From the NCBI GenBank assembly GCA_023014485.1, contig JAJOZX010003206.1, forward strand, positions 468,450-532,449: 64,000 nt of DNA, in the 5' to 3' direction. A program made the position numbers and the translations under genes. The notes under the pieces are model-generated. The model was given only the letters and a program-made list of their open reading frames with translations. It was not told where the DNA came from and ran no database searches. This document shows, piece by piece, positions 1-10,850 of the stretch. Positions within the stretch are counted from its first letter, which is position 1, and each line of letters begins with the position of its first letter. Origin of the DNA: Bathynomus jamesi (Eukaryota; Arthropoda; Malacostraca; Isopoda; Cirolanidae).

Positions 1-290
1 CTTATGAGTTCAGGTCAAACCACCCAATTTTGTTAGCGGTACCTTCCTAACCTTTGTGGGATCAGCCATTTTATCACTCCCAAAAACATGATCCGCGATT
101 TTATCGCTCAAAAAAAAATTTATTAACATTAATTTTATAGCTTTAATCGGCATTTGCCTTCATATTATACTTAATAAAAGTTGTTTAAAAAAATGTAAAG
201 AGTCTTATGGTAAACATTATTTTCAGTTTCCAGAGACCGGACTGATAGTAAAAAATTACCATAATTTTGCTCCACGAGTCAAAGTAGGGT
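1..290. other. AT-rich flank, no gene
   Basis: No coding signal is visible. The 27-base stretch at 262-288 (beginning ATAATTTTGCTCCACGAG) recurs almost exactly at 474-500, so both belong to a repeat that continues into the next feature. Confidence 0.6.
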
Positions 291-915
291 TATTATATAG
301 AAAATGGCGCAACCCGAAGTATGATGTAAAAAATATTTTATTAGGTCAATTTCGATGTGCTGAAGCCAAATCTGTTAATCATTTGGTGTGCAAATTACAT
401 TTTTACAGATTATAAATAAAATTATAAATTTTTGAAGTTCATTCATTTGCCCATCATTTATGTTTTGGTTCCAATAATTTTGCTCCGCGAGTCAAAGTAG
501 TTCTTAACAGAAGCAATTTTATAACCCTTTTAAAATGCGCCCTTTTAATGTTTGTATAGCAATGGAGTGTGAAGGGTGTTGTTCTATTAGATACATTGAA
601 GCTATTGTAAAGTGTTACGAAAATGATGATGAAGCAATTCTATTTTTCCAAAAATATGGTGTTTTGCTTTCTGAGTTGTCATGCCCAACGTGTGGTTATT
701 TTACTCTTAGGTTAGGTTAGTTTTGTTTTCATGTGCTTGTTAGCCATTTTTTAGGCAAATGCTTCAAAATAAGAGTAAAATATAAATAACATTTACTCTA
801 ATTTGAAGCATTTGCACACCAAATGGTTAACAGATTTGGCTTCAGCACATCGAAATTGACCTAATAAAATATTTTTTTACATCATACTTCGGGTTGCGCC
901 ATTTTCTATATAATT
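291..915 (+). mobile_element. Merlin-like deletion derivative with about 100-bp inverted ends
   Basis: The arm at about 293-396 (around GGCGCAACCCGAAGTATGAT) returns in reverse complement at about 813-912. Between them lies the 61-codon frame 535-720. It carries an ENDDEAILFFQKYGVL block followed by SCPTCG, which resembles the N-terminal lead and zinc ribbon of IS1595/ISXO2-type (Merlin) transposases. The rest of the transposase is missing. A second palindrome at 754-816 (arms GCAAATGCTTCAAA / TTTGAAGCATTTGC style) lies just inside the right arm. Family assignment from this short fragment alone is tentative, but a clearer Merlin fragment lies 140 bp away. Confidence 0.5.
535..720 (+). pseudogene. 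N-terminal fragment of a Merlin/ISXO2-like transposase
   Basis: The 61-residue frame starts at an ATG and stops inside a short TTAGGTTAGGTTAG run. Residues 25-53 read as the helix-rich lead plus a CPTCG half zinc ribbon that precedes the DDE domain in this family. No DDE domain follows in any frame before the right inverted arm, so this is a truncated coding remnant. It could be a chance match, because only about 30 residues are informative. Confidence 0.4.
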
Positions 916-989
916 ACCGGCATTTGCATAGGAAACGGATGGCAGATTTGTGCAAAACACCTCAAAATCAACCAGAAAAGTTTGCATTC

Positions 990-1048
990 GTGATAAACAT
1001 AACCTAACCTACCGTAACTTAACTTAACCTAATAACCTAACCTAACCA
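990..1048. repeat. Degenerate interstitial telomere-like CCTAA run
   Basis: Repeated AACCTAACCT and AACTTAACCT units match the arthropod telomere unit TTAGG read on the minus strand. Shorter runs occur at 706-720 and 11885-11925. All are short and degenerate and sit inside transposon debris, so they are interstitial and not a chromosome end. Confidence 0.6.
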
Positions 1049-1049
1049 G

Positions 1050-1345
1050 TCACCTTATTTTGGAGGATATAGTTCTGCAATTGCAGTAAGGAAGTGATGC
1101 AGAACTGTAGAATCATCAGGATGTTCTGCCAGGAACAAGTATCGTGCAAAATATTTCCGGTAATAAAACCCACGATTTCACATCCTTCCACAAGCATTCA
1201 ATGTTTTGCGTGTGGATGGTGTGGTCTTGGCGATCCACAAAATTTTCACTGTGATTAATTTGCTTATGCGTGTAGCCCTATCTTCATCGAGGCCAACAAG
1301 GTGGATTAGGTCTTCAAAATCAAGTTCACAAGATTGACACATCAT
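1050..1345 (-). pseudogene. C-terminal fragment of a Merlin/ISXO2-like transposase
   Basis: On the minus strand one frame reads INHSENFVDRQDHTIHTQNI followed by ECLWKDVK. This is the characteristic end of the ISXO2/Merlin DDE domain (NHS-x-NFVD ... HTQxIE ... W). After a single frame change the sequence continues YYRKYFARYLFLAEHPDD, typical of the C-terminal tail. Further minus-strand sequence up to 1345 reads like an N-terminal piece (CQSCELDFEDLIHLVGLDE). Catalytic domain I is absent, so it is dead. It points the opposite way to the fragment at 535-720, so either two copies or an inversion is involved. Confidence 0.7.
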
Positions 1346-1803
1346 GGTTCTAGAACGAAAATCACCAAATTAATGAGTAACAGAAAGAGAAGTAGGTAAA
1401 ATCAAGAAAAAGTAGCCAAAAATAAACAAAGTAACCTATAGTTGAATGAAAATCTCCCAAAAAGGTGCAAAAATAAACAAATTAACCGAAATTTATATAC
1501 ATATATATTAGAAAGTAGAAAATATTTTTTTTATAAAAAAATACATTTTATACAAATTTGTACAAGATAATATATATATTTTCTTATTCAGTTTTGATTG
1601 GTTATTCAATATATATTGCTGTTATAGCTGGGTGTGACTGGGTCAAAAAACGAATAATAACCCCTAAGTTACCTTAAATTCATATCCTGATTCATCAAAT
1701 GGTAAAGCAACCCAGACTGTAGAATCTGCTCAAATTTTCCAAACCGTGGTGCGAGGATTTTGGTAATTATATATCAAGGTAATCCAAGTCATGAGTTAAT
1801 TTT

Positions 1804-2086
1804 GGTAATGGTTCAGAATACGGGCGCCACTTGCAAAATTTCGAAAAATACCATACAGACAAAGTTGTTTTTTTCATTAAAATACGTTGATTGCATGTGT
1901 CGCATAGTAAAAAAAATGAAGTTAGAAAATTACTAAAAATGTGCATAACTTAACATGTTATTACATTAAATTATACAAATGCGACATATGCAATCAACGT
2001 ATTTTAATGAGAGAAATAACTTTGTCTATATGGTATTTTTCAAAATTTTGCTTAATTAAGTGGTGCCCATATTCTGAACCATTACC
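1804..2086. mobile_element. MITE with long inverted ends and 8-bp target duplication
   Basis: The element begins GGTAATGGTTCAGAATACGG and ends in the matching reverse complement (CATATTCTGAACCATTACC). The two arms of roughly 100 bp meet around an AT-rich centre. TTAATTTT lies at 1796-1803 and again at 2087-2094, a perfect 8-bp target duplication. There is no coding capacity. An 8-bp duplication fits hAT or Merlin mobilisation. Confidence 0.9.
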
Positions 2087-2106
2087 TTAATTTTAATAAT
2101 AATAGT

Positions 2107-2171
2107 GACTATTTTCACCATGCAGTGAAAATAGTCATGGAAGCTATTTTCACTGTATGGTGAAAATAGTC
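2107..2171. repeat. Near-perfect short hairpin
   Basis: Arms of 28 bp (GACTATTTTCACCATGCAGT and its complement, one mismatch) face each other across about 9 bp. It sits directly beyond the right target duplication of the 1804-2086 MITE. It could be a minimal foldback element or part of the host repeat. Confidence 0.8.
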
Positions 2172-2179
2172 TTAGGTTT

Positions 2180-2540
2180 AGGGTTGCCAGGTCAGATGGT
2201 TTCCAAATCCCGAGATTTTACCTACAAAGCTCATCATTATTTGTTTATGTAGCTAAACAGATACCTATATAAACTTCCTCATTTTCTACACAAAATTAAT
2301 TAAGAAAAAATATATACATAACCAGCTTAGTTTCTTATTTCCGTATAACTAATACCTCTTACAACTTACAAATGGTTAAAAAAATAACAGCCATCATTTC
2401 ATAAGAGCTTTGTAATAATAAGTGTCTTACCTACTAGAATAGAACAATTAGAGGTAAATATTCAATTTTATTCCCAGTCTGGTTTTATGAGAGCAAACTT
2501 TTCTAGTCAATTTTGAGGTGCTTTGCACGAATTTGCCATT

Positions 2541-2596
<56 letters not shown>

Positions 2597-3230
2597 TTCT
2601 CAATATGCATGAAGGGTGTCTGTATGAGAAATTTGTATATACTGAATTTTGTATATAGTGAAAACTATTAATACATGGTGTCAGTGGGGATATATACAAG
2701 TAAGTTATGGTTTCGTGACTCACAAAATTGTATTGTAGAAAGTATAAATTAAAATAGTTACATAATACGTACAGTTGTGCGCAACACCTGGCATATGTTT
2801 GTTGTGTGTACTACAAATGGTGGTAGCATTTTATGAATGACTGTTTAGTGAGTGAGTACTGATTGGTTGGCTGACTCGTTGCCAAATATCTTCAAAACAT
2901 ACTAATTATTTCCATTCATCACTCTGGTTTACATATTACTAAAGAAACAAATGAATAATTAAATATAAATTTGAGAAGGGGATGTATATTAACAATGAAG
3001 TAAATAAAAAATGGTCTTTTAAAAACTAAGAAAAAAAACCTTTGGATGTGACAACAGTGTTCATGGTATTGAAAAGCCTGGCAGCCTGAATGAACAGAGA
3101 GGTTGGTAGGCATTATTGCACCCTGAGCAAATTTCAAATTGATTGATTGATTTATTTATTTACATTTAATATTGAACATAGATTCAGATATTATTTTGTT
3201 ATAACAAAGGCAGCAAAAGCCTGATATATA
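2180..3230. other. Non-coding stretch with a (CA)n microsatellite
   Basis: The only distinct feature is an uninterrupted CA dinucleotide tract at about 2545-2596. The rest is AT-rich with no convincing coding frame; translations across the tract are low-complexity artefacts. Confidence 0.7.
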
Positions 3231-3796
3231 TGGGTAATTCTACGAGAAATAGACAAATGAAGTACACGGTAACCTCTTCAAAATTCATGAAACTTGGTGT
3301 GAGGGTTGGTTTAGGTCCAACTTACAAATTTCTGAATTTTTTTGAAAATTGGTCAAGTTGGTCAAATTTTATGGCTTGACCAAATTTTGGTCAAATGAAA
3401 AAACCAATAATTTTCAAACGTTAAATCTCAGCTCCTAATTGTGGTAGTGTTGTAAGTCTTAAATGATAAAATATGTAAAATTAACTGTAGTTTCTAAATA
3501 TGTATCATTTTTTTTAGGGTAACAAAAATAAAATTATGATTTTTTGGAAAAAGTCTTTTTTTTTTTGCGATTTGGCAGCGAAGATATCATTTTTCGAAAA
3601 AAAGACCAGGAATAAAAAATGTTTATTTGATGTATGTACACCATAATAAGTAATAAAAAGTCAGCTTATCGACGATTATTATGAAAAAAAAATGCCAAAA
3701 AAAAATCCTCCAAATTTTAATAATTTTTTGCTTTCTTTCCAGATTTTCAGTATATACCTAATTTTCTAGTATACGTAAATTTACCTAACCCTTAAA

Positions 3797-5908
3797 ATGC
3801 CTCAAAACACAAAATTTTGTTGCGACCCTATGAAAAAACACTCAAGAAGAATTTTCTGTAATATCAAAAAAGTAAACTCTGCCATGGCAGCTGCAAGCTA
3901 TGGAATTTTGGAAGAAAATCAATTACTATGCAGCAATTGCTATATCACAATTAAAAAGAAGCCAATTGTATTAGAACATGTTCAACGTTCATCCAGAGAG
4001 CCGGAACCTGCACCAATACCTGAGCCAGACATACTTAATGAATGTATGGAGCGAAGCAGTAGCGATTCCACAAATCCACCACCATTGGAAGAATTTGTCG
4101 TTCAAGACAGGCAATTCAATAAAGATTTGCTCAGCAACAATATTTTACCTTTATTTGATGAAATCCCTATTAAAACAGGTAATAAAACAATAGAGACTCC
4201 ATTCAGGACATTTGTTTCTTAATGCCAAATTCGTAGTTTTCTGTTTTTAAATATTAGCATCAGCACTTGAATACATATATACAAAATATTTGATATTTGA
4301 TTATTTCACGCAACTTAAATTTATGAATTTGTTTTACAGCTGGATTGAAGCCGGGACAAAAACAGATAAAGGCTTCTACGAAATTCAGATCGACAACGGA
4401 AAAGGTTAAACGAAGTTTTGAAGCTGCTTATGGGGCTCCTATTGACTATTCTGAAGCTGGTCCATCCAAAAAAAGTTGTTTGGAAGATGATTTAGAGAGG
4501 CAAGACTACTATTCGGACATAGTTATTGAAATTTGACATTTTAAATTAAATTTAATACAGTCATCGAAGTATATACTAAATTAAGTTTTATCTGTTTACA
4601 TTTTTATAATCGGACAATATAAATATAATACATATATTTTATGAAAAGTTTAATTAAAAATATACTAATTAAACTTAATGTCAAATACACTTTATTTCAG
4701 GTATCAAAAGGTTATGGAAGAATTAAAGGAGAAATTTCAAGCAAGTAACGATCGCAATCTTAGGTTACAAATACTATCATTGTATCCCTATCTCATTGAA
4801 AAAACTGCTGACTTCTTTGAAGCAACAAAGTATATGGTGCGTAAGAGCCGCAATTTTCAAAAACAGTGTGGGATTCTTCCTAACATTCCAAACATGATGA
4901 AAGGGAAGGTCGTCACAGCTGAAATGAAAAAAATCATTCAGGAGTTTTATGAAAATGACGAATATAGTAGGATGTGCCCGGGAATCAAAGAGTATAAGTT
5001 TGCAATAAATGAAGAGGGTGAAAAAAAAAAAACAAAAAAGACTGGTATTGTGTAACTTGAAAGAGTTATATGCTGAATATGCTAAAAATGATGAAAATCC
5101 CAAAATAGGCTTTAGTACCTTTGCTCATCTTCTACCAGCATGGTGCGTGCTTGCGGGACAAAGCGGAACTCAGTGTCTGCGTATGTATGCATCACCAAAA
5201 TCCGAAACTACAAATATCAGCATTAGGCATTAAAGATTTAGACTACAAAAAATTAATGTCTTTATCCGTCTGCGGCATGGACAATGAAGATTGTATGATG
5301 CACCGATGCAAAAGATGCCCGCGAGAGGTCGGAATCAAAAATTATTTGGGAAGTTTGGACTTCATGTCGATGGAAGAGAGAAAATATAAACAATGGGTGT
5401 CTGTTGATCACTGTATGTTAAAAGATATCACCGAAACTCCAGAGGAATACGTGGAATTGCTCACCAAAAAAATTGCACAACTGACAAGACACCACTTCAC
5501 GAATAAATGTCAGTCGAGTTACTTCAAAAATCTAAAAGAAACTCTGCCCGAAAATGAAGGTGTTTTGGTGGGTGATTTCATGGAAAACTTCTCATTCATC
5601 GTACAAGATTGTGTCCAGGGGTTTCATTGGGAGAACTCGCAATGTACAGTGCACCCATTCGTTTATTATTCCAAAAACAATGCAGGAAAACTAATTTGCA
5701 AAAGTTACTGCTTCGTTTCAAACTGTCGCAGGCATGATACAATTCTGATTCATAGTTTTCTCAAAAAATTAATCCTGTGCATCCAACAAAATTCAAACCT
5801 AACTAAAATTCATTATTTCACAGATGGATGCGCGGCTCAGTATAAGAATAAAACAAATTTTCTAAATTTATGCCATCATTTCGAAGACTTCAAAATTCAT
5901 GCTGAGAG
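3797..5908 (+). pseudogene. Copy A transposase-like gene, 5' part (three exons)
   Basis: Exon 1 (3797-4178) opens with a probable zinc-binding segment: FCCDPMKKH, then LCSNCY about 40 residues on. Donor CAG|GTAATA and acceptor TTTTACAG at 4339 join exon 2 (from 4340) in phase, giving GLKPGQK. Exon 3 starts at 4701 after TTTATTTCAG. It carries a conserved helical region (LQILSLYPYLIEKTADFF), a Cys-rich block (CMMHRCKRCP) and the core GDFMENFSFIVQD, HWENSQ, HYFTDGCAAQYKNK, CHHFEDF. The Asp of GDF and the Asp of FTDG are candidate catalytic residues of an RNase-H-like fold; this is inference. Frameshifts occur in an A-homopolymer near 5030 and near 5170. The reading ends at HAE, exactly where copy B inserted. 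I do not recognise a named superfamily. Confidence 0.65.
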
Positions 5909-5909
5909 G

Positions 5910-8900
5910 GGTTCCAGCATAGGTGAATCAGTACTTAACACCCGACCATCTCAGATCTTGCTTATTTTTTGGTGTATAAGGTACGTTTGTGCAAGAAAGC
6001 CAGCTGTGAAAGTTTCAGCTTTCTACGACCATTACTTCACGAGTTATGAAGGTCAGAAAAATCAAGGTTAAGGTCAAAATAGCTTAAGGTCGGCATCTTT
6101 GGATGCACCTCACACATTCACTAATTATCGTAACCATATGAAACTATATGTTTTTGGACTTAGAATGAGCTGTAGAATCCAAAAACGCAACGAAATCAGC
6201 AATAGGAGAACAAATAAAAATGTTCACCCTTTTTCAAGGAATGAATTGACCTTTGACCTTGAAGTTCACACATTTTGGGGAAACATTTCTTTACACAAAA
6301 TGAAGTTCCACCATTGCACTTTTAATATAAACAATAAAAATGTATCTTATTCACCATCTATACTGTCTTAAAGAATTTTTCAAATTGGCTATTTTTCAAA
6401 TTTCTGGCAAAATCGCCATATGTATAGGCATATATGTACTGTACTGTTAAATAATATATTTTGTGAACATAAATTAATTACTTATTTTATGCCTTTCTTA
6501 CAGATAAACAAGATGGGTAGAAAAGTTTGTGCTGATCCTCTTAGAAAACATAAGAAGATGATCGAAAAAGCACTTGTGCCAGTCCGTAATACACTGCAAG
6601 GAATTCACGGATTAATATATGGAGATTACATTTGTAAAAATTATGTTAATGATATCAATAAAATCAAAGCTGAAGACAAAAAAGTCTCTGATATTGTCTC
6701 AGATTCGAACTCAGACACTGATGCCACTGCCACAGAAAAATGTTCCTCTGCCTATGGGTGTACTACTGAAATAATGTTTGAAGATTTCCAAGGAGATTTA
6801 GACAATTCTTCCAATGCTGAATGTGACACCAGTGAAGACAAGTAAGTTTAAGTATTTTTAAAGTGTTAATTTATGTAGATATTATAGCAACAAAACATCA
6901 ATATATATAACTACATGTATGAACATTACAACCTTTATATATTTGACAAATTCAGATGTATGCATATCAATTTATATAATGAAGATCAATACAGTTATGA
7001 TTATATATACGGTATTTACCAAATTCATATGTAATGTACATGTACATCTATACTCTATAGGCCTACAGTTGATTAAAAAAAGTTATAACAATTTATTTTA
7101 TTTGTTTTTCAGAGGGTCTGTCACGAAAAGGGAGATCTTCAAAGGCTGAAACAAAATTTGAAATGGCATCAACATCCCTGAAGAGAAAGCTAGAAACTTC
7201 ATATGACAAGTTTTACACAAGAAAGTGAAGAAAAGCAATCTAAAATGGATGACAATAATTTGTGAGTACTGTATATATATCTGTAGTACCTTCATTAAAG
7301 TATACTAAGCCTATATATAGATCATATGTTTGCATATAAATTTACTCAAACATGTATATCATTTTCGCAGGCATGCAGGAGTGATGCAAGCACTCAAGAA
7401 TGCCTTCAGTGAGACGACTGACTACAAGAGGAAGATTCAAATACTAACACTCTCACCATACACCATTCACAGAACAGCATCTTTCTTCAATGCATCTACA
7501 AGAATGGTTTCAACCAGCCGCAAAATAAAGAAAGAACATGGCATATTACCAGAAGTTCCACATATTAGCAAAGGTCGGGTTATAACAAAGAAAGAGAAGG
7601 AAGCAGTGTGCACTTGCTATGAATCAGATGAAATAAGCAGAATATGTCCAGGCAAGAAGGATTGTCTATCAATTAGGAATCATGAAGGAGAGAAGCAACT
7701 ACAGCAGAAACGATTGGTGCTTGGTAATTTACGTGAGATTTTCGCTGTTTTCAAGGCAAATGACATTAATCCAAAAATAGGTTTCTCATCATTTGCTGCA
7801 TTGAGACCCAAGTGGTGTGTCTTGGCAGGAGCTGGAGGAAAACACACTGTGTGTACCTACCACCAAAATCCCAAACTTCAGCTATCAGCTTTGGGGGAAA
7901 AACAACTATCATATAAATACCTCATTCTCTATGCAGTTTGTGACAGTGAAAAGGAAGAGTGTATGCTACAAAAATGTGCATTGTGTCCAGGAGAAGAAGG
8001 TGTTATTGCATTCCTTGAAGGATTGGAATCTGTTCAGGATGCAGTCGGCACCATAATTACATACAAGCAGTGGACTTCCACGGATCGGACAACCCTTATT
8101 AACATCGGTGAATCCCTTGAAAACTTCATTAAGTCTTTGGCAACTAGAATTTGTGCACTAACAAGACACACTTATGTGGCTGATGCACAAGCAAGTTTCC
8201 TAAAAAAACTGAAAGCTAATCTGATGGTCACTGAAGGTATTCTCCTAGGAGACTTCTCTGAAAACTACTCATTTATTGTACAAGATGCTGCACAAGGTTA
8301 CCATTGGGAAAATAGTCAGGCAACAGTTCATCCATTTGTGTTCTACTATAAAGTAAATGAAAATGATGTTGAAATTAAAGTTAAAAGTTATTGTTTCATT
8401 TCTGATGACATGAAACATAGTACAAACCTTGTCTTTGCGTTCTTAAAGCAACTGATTCCCATGATAAAAGAAGAGAGCTCAGGCCTGCGGAAGATTCATT
8501 ACTTTACTGATGGTTGCGGAGGGCAGTATAAGAATAAATATAACTTCACCAATTTGTGTCACCACAAAGAGGACTTTGGACTGGATGCTGAATGGCACTT
8601 TTTTGCAACTTCACATGGCGAAAGTGCTTGTGATGGAGTCGGAGGCACAGCAAAAAGAATGACGGCTCGTGCCAGTCTTCAACGTACATTTAAAGACCAA
8701 ATTCTGACACCACTTGACATGATGAAATTTCTGGATGAGAAAGATACCAGCACAAAATTTGTATTCTTATCGAAACAAAATGTCCAGCAGACAACTGAAT
8801 TCGTGGAAAATAGATATAAAAATTCTGTAACCATCCCAGGTACTCGTAGATTTCATAGATTTGTGCCTATTAGTCATACCCAGTTGGAGGTTGGTGAGAT

Positions 8901-10169
8901 TTCCTCAGGTCCTACAAAAATTATGACAGTTGTGCATACTGCATCCATCGTTTAAAGATAATTTACATGAGCAAAAGCACATTTCAACCGAAGATATACA
9001 AGTTGGGGTATATGTAGCTTGTAACTATGATAATAAAATTTGGTTTGGATTAGTGGTTGAAGTATCAGAAGAATTTAGTGATTATAAGGTCAATTTTATG
9101 TCTCCACATGGAAGATGTTCTAAACATAGTTTCCCTTCTCGTCCTGACTCATGTTGGATGTTATCATCTGATATTATCCAGACAATGACTGCTCCATCAT
9201 TGACAGCAGGTTCAAGAATAATTCAGTATGCCTTTGATGATCATGAGATGCTAACAGCTGAGGGTAATCATGCAGACCTGTTTGCCACAGTTTCCTGTTC
9301 TTGCGTCGAAAGTGTACAGAGCTCTAGTTTAATATGTATCTATAGAATACAGGTCTACATAATATGATACTCCTTTTTTACTCCTATTTTATATGATACT
9401 CCTATATATATATGTTTGTATTAATGTATTATTATAAAAGTAATTATAAAAAAAGTAAAATATTTCTAAGGGTGGAAAGGTGTGGTTGTAGAGGTGGAGG
9501 AGACCACAATAAAATAGAGATCTATATCATAGTTATACCTATGGTACCTAGCTTATATCTAAGTGATTTTGTATCACGTTTCTAATAATTTATTTTTGCT
9601 TAAGTAGTTTAAATAATGAATATCTCTAGATTTTAACAGTACATATATGCATATACGGTACATATGGCATTTTGCCAGAAATTTGAAAAATTCTTTAAGA
9701 CAGTATAGTTGGTGAATAAGATACATTTTTATTGTTTATATTAAAAGTGCAATGATGGAACTTCATTTTGTGTAAAGAAATGTTTCCCCAAAATGTGTGA
9801 ACTTCAAGGTCAAAAGGTAAATTCATTCCTTGAAAAAGGGTGAACATTTTTATTTGTTCTCCTATTGCTGATTTCATTGCGTTTTTGGATTCTACAGCTC
9901 ATTCTGAGTCCAAAAACATATAGTTTCATATGGTTACGATAATTAGTGAATGTGTGAGGGGCATCCAAAGATGCCAACCTTGAGCTATTTTGACCTTAAC
10001 CTTGATTTTTCTGACCTTCATAACTCGTGAAGTAATGGTCGTAGAAAGCTGAAAGTTTCACAGCTGGCTTTCTTGCACAATCTTACCTTATACACCAAAA
10101 ATAAGCAAGATCTGAGATGGTTGGGTGTCAAAATGAAAATTTTTTGCTTCACCTGTGCTGGAACCCTCC
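5910..10169 (+). mobile_element. Inner long-TIR DNA transposon (copy B) inserted in copy A's gene
   Basis: The left arm starts about 5910 with GGGTTCCAGCATAGGTGAA and runs to about 6443. The right arm (about 9637-10169) is its reverse complement, ending TTCACCTGTGCTGGAACC. The interrupted reading frame of copy A keeps (C)TGAG on both sides (5905-5909 and 10170-10174), giving a 4-5 bp target duplication. The arms differ in sequence from those of copy A although the encoded proteins are clearly homologous. The element is about 4.26 kb and contains its own three-exon gene. Confidence 0.88.
6513..9367 (+). CDS. Copy B transposase-like gene, nearly complete, spliced
   Basis: The ATG at 6513 follows an acceptor (TTTCTTACAG), so a 5' exon probably lies in the left inverted arm. 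Exon 1 (6513-6841) opens VCADPLRKH and ends at GTAAGT. Exon 2 is about 7113-7261 with donor GTGAGT. Exon 3 begins at 7371 after TTTTCGCAG and stays open for about 530 codons to 8955. It contains SPYTIHRTASFF, KCALCPGEEG, GDFSENYSFIVQD, HYFTDGCGGQYKNK and EWHFFATSHGESACDG. The C-terminal module, VACNYDNKIWFGLVVEV to SRPDSCWM, is in another frame from about 8935. It resembles a small beta-barrel (chromo/Tudor-like) by its W/L/G spacing; this is inference. Single-base frame discrepancies lie in exon 2 and near 8935. The family is conserved between A and B but I cannot name it. Confidence 0.65.
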
Positions 10170-10850
10170 CTGAGTGGAATTTTTTCACGACATCCCACGG
10201 GAAGAATGCCTGCAACGGTATTAGTGGAACGGTAAAAAGAGCAGTCGCCAGAGAAAGCTTACGATGGCCTCTCGACCATCAAATCTTAACAGCTGAGGAC
10301 TTCTACAATTTCTGCTCTCAAGAATTCCTAACTGCTATTGACTTTTTTTACATCTCTGAGGCAGAAGTTGTAGATGTTGAGCTTTCTTTGCAAAAACGTC
10401 TGAGTGAACCTATTACTTCTATCAAAGGTACTCAACAATTACATCGCTTCATCACAATTTCCAAAAATTCGTTGAAGGTTTATCCACTCTCAGAGTGCAC
10501 AGTCAGTCGAAATAAGAGAGCTCATTAGAGTTTTTGCTTCGGATCAAGAACATAATACTCTCTCTCAACGCGAAATTGAAACAGGCTCTTTTGTGGGTTG
10601 TATGTATGAAAATAAACTATGGCTCGGATTAGTCCAGTCCTTTGACTGTGAATATGATGATTTTCTGATAAAATTTCTCCATCCTTTGGGCGTATGTCCC
10701 TCATACATTTTTCCTGCGCAAGATGATGATTGTCACGTTCCAACAGAAAATATATTTGGGAGTATTGAAGCAAGTTTACGAGGAGGAACAAGAATAAAAT
10801 ATATTTTTCCACTTCAAGAATTAAATAACTTTTCAAAGAAGATAAAATAA
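10170..10850 (+). pseudogene. Copy A transposase-like gene, 3' part
   Basis: The reading resumes with EWNFFTTSHGKNACNG, directly continuing the HAE broken at 5909. GTVKRAVARESL follows, parallel to GTAKRMTARASL in copy B. After a frame change near 10500 it continues into a separate conserved C-terminal module, VGCMYENKLWLGLVQSF to FPAQDDDCHVP, like the equivalent module of copy B. Where copy B has CDG, copy A has CNG. If that Asp is the third acidic residue of the catalytic site, copy A was already altered there. Confidence 0.65.

Noticed and set aside
990..1048. A true chromosome end
   Set aside because: The CCTAA units are few, degenerate and surrounded by transposon debris on both sides.
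2448..2723. A 91-codon frame with a long CV repeat
   Set aside because: It is a translation of the CA/TG microsatellite.
6099..6371. A 90-codon frame downstream of copy A's break
   Set aside because: It lies wholly in the left inverted arm of copy B, and the mirrored frame recurs at 9695-9877, so it is non-coding terminal sequence.
5910..10169. Reading the two long-TIR elements as a tandem gene duplication
   Set aside because: The inverted arms, the resumption of copy A's frame at 10170 and the duplicated TGAG show insertion and not tandem duplication.
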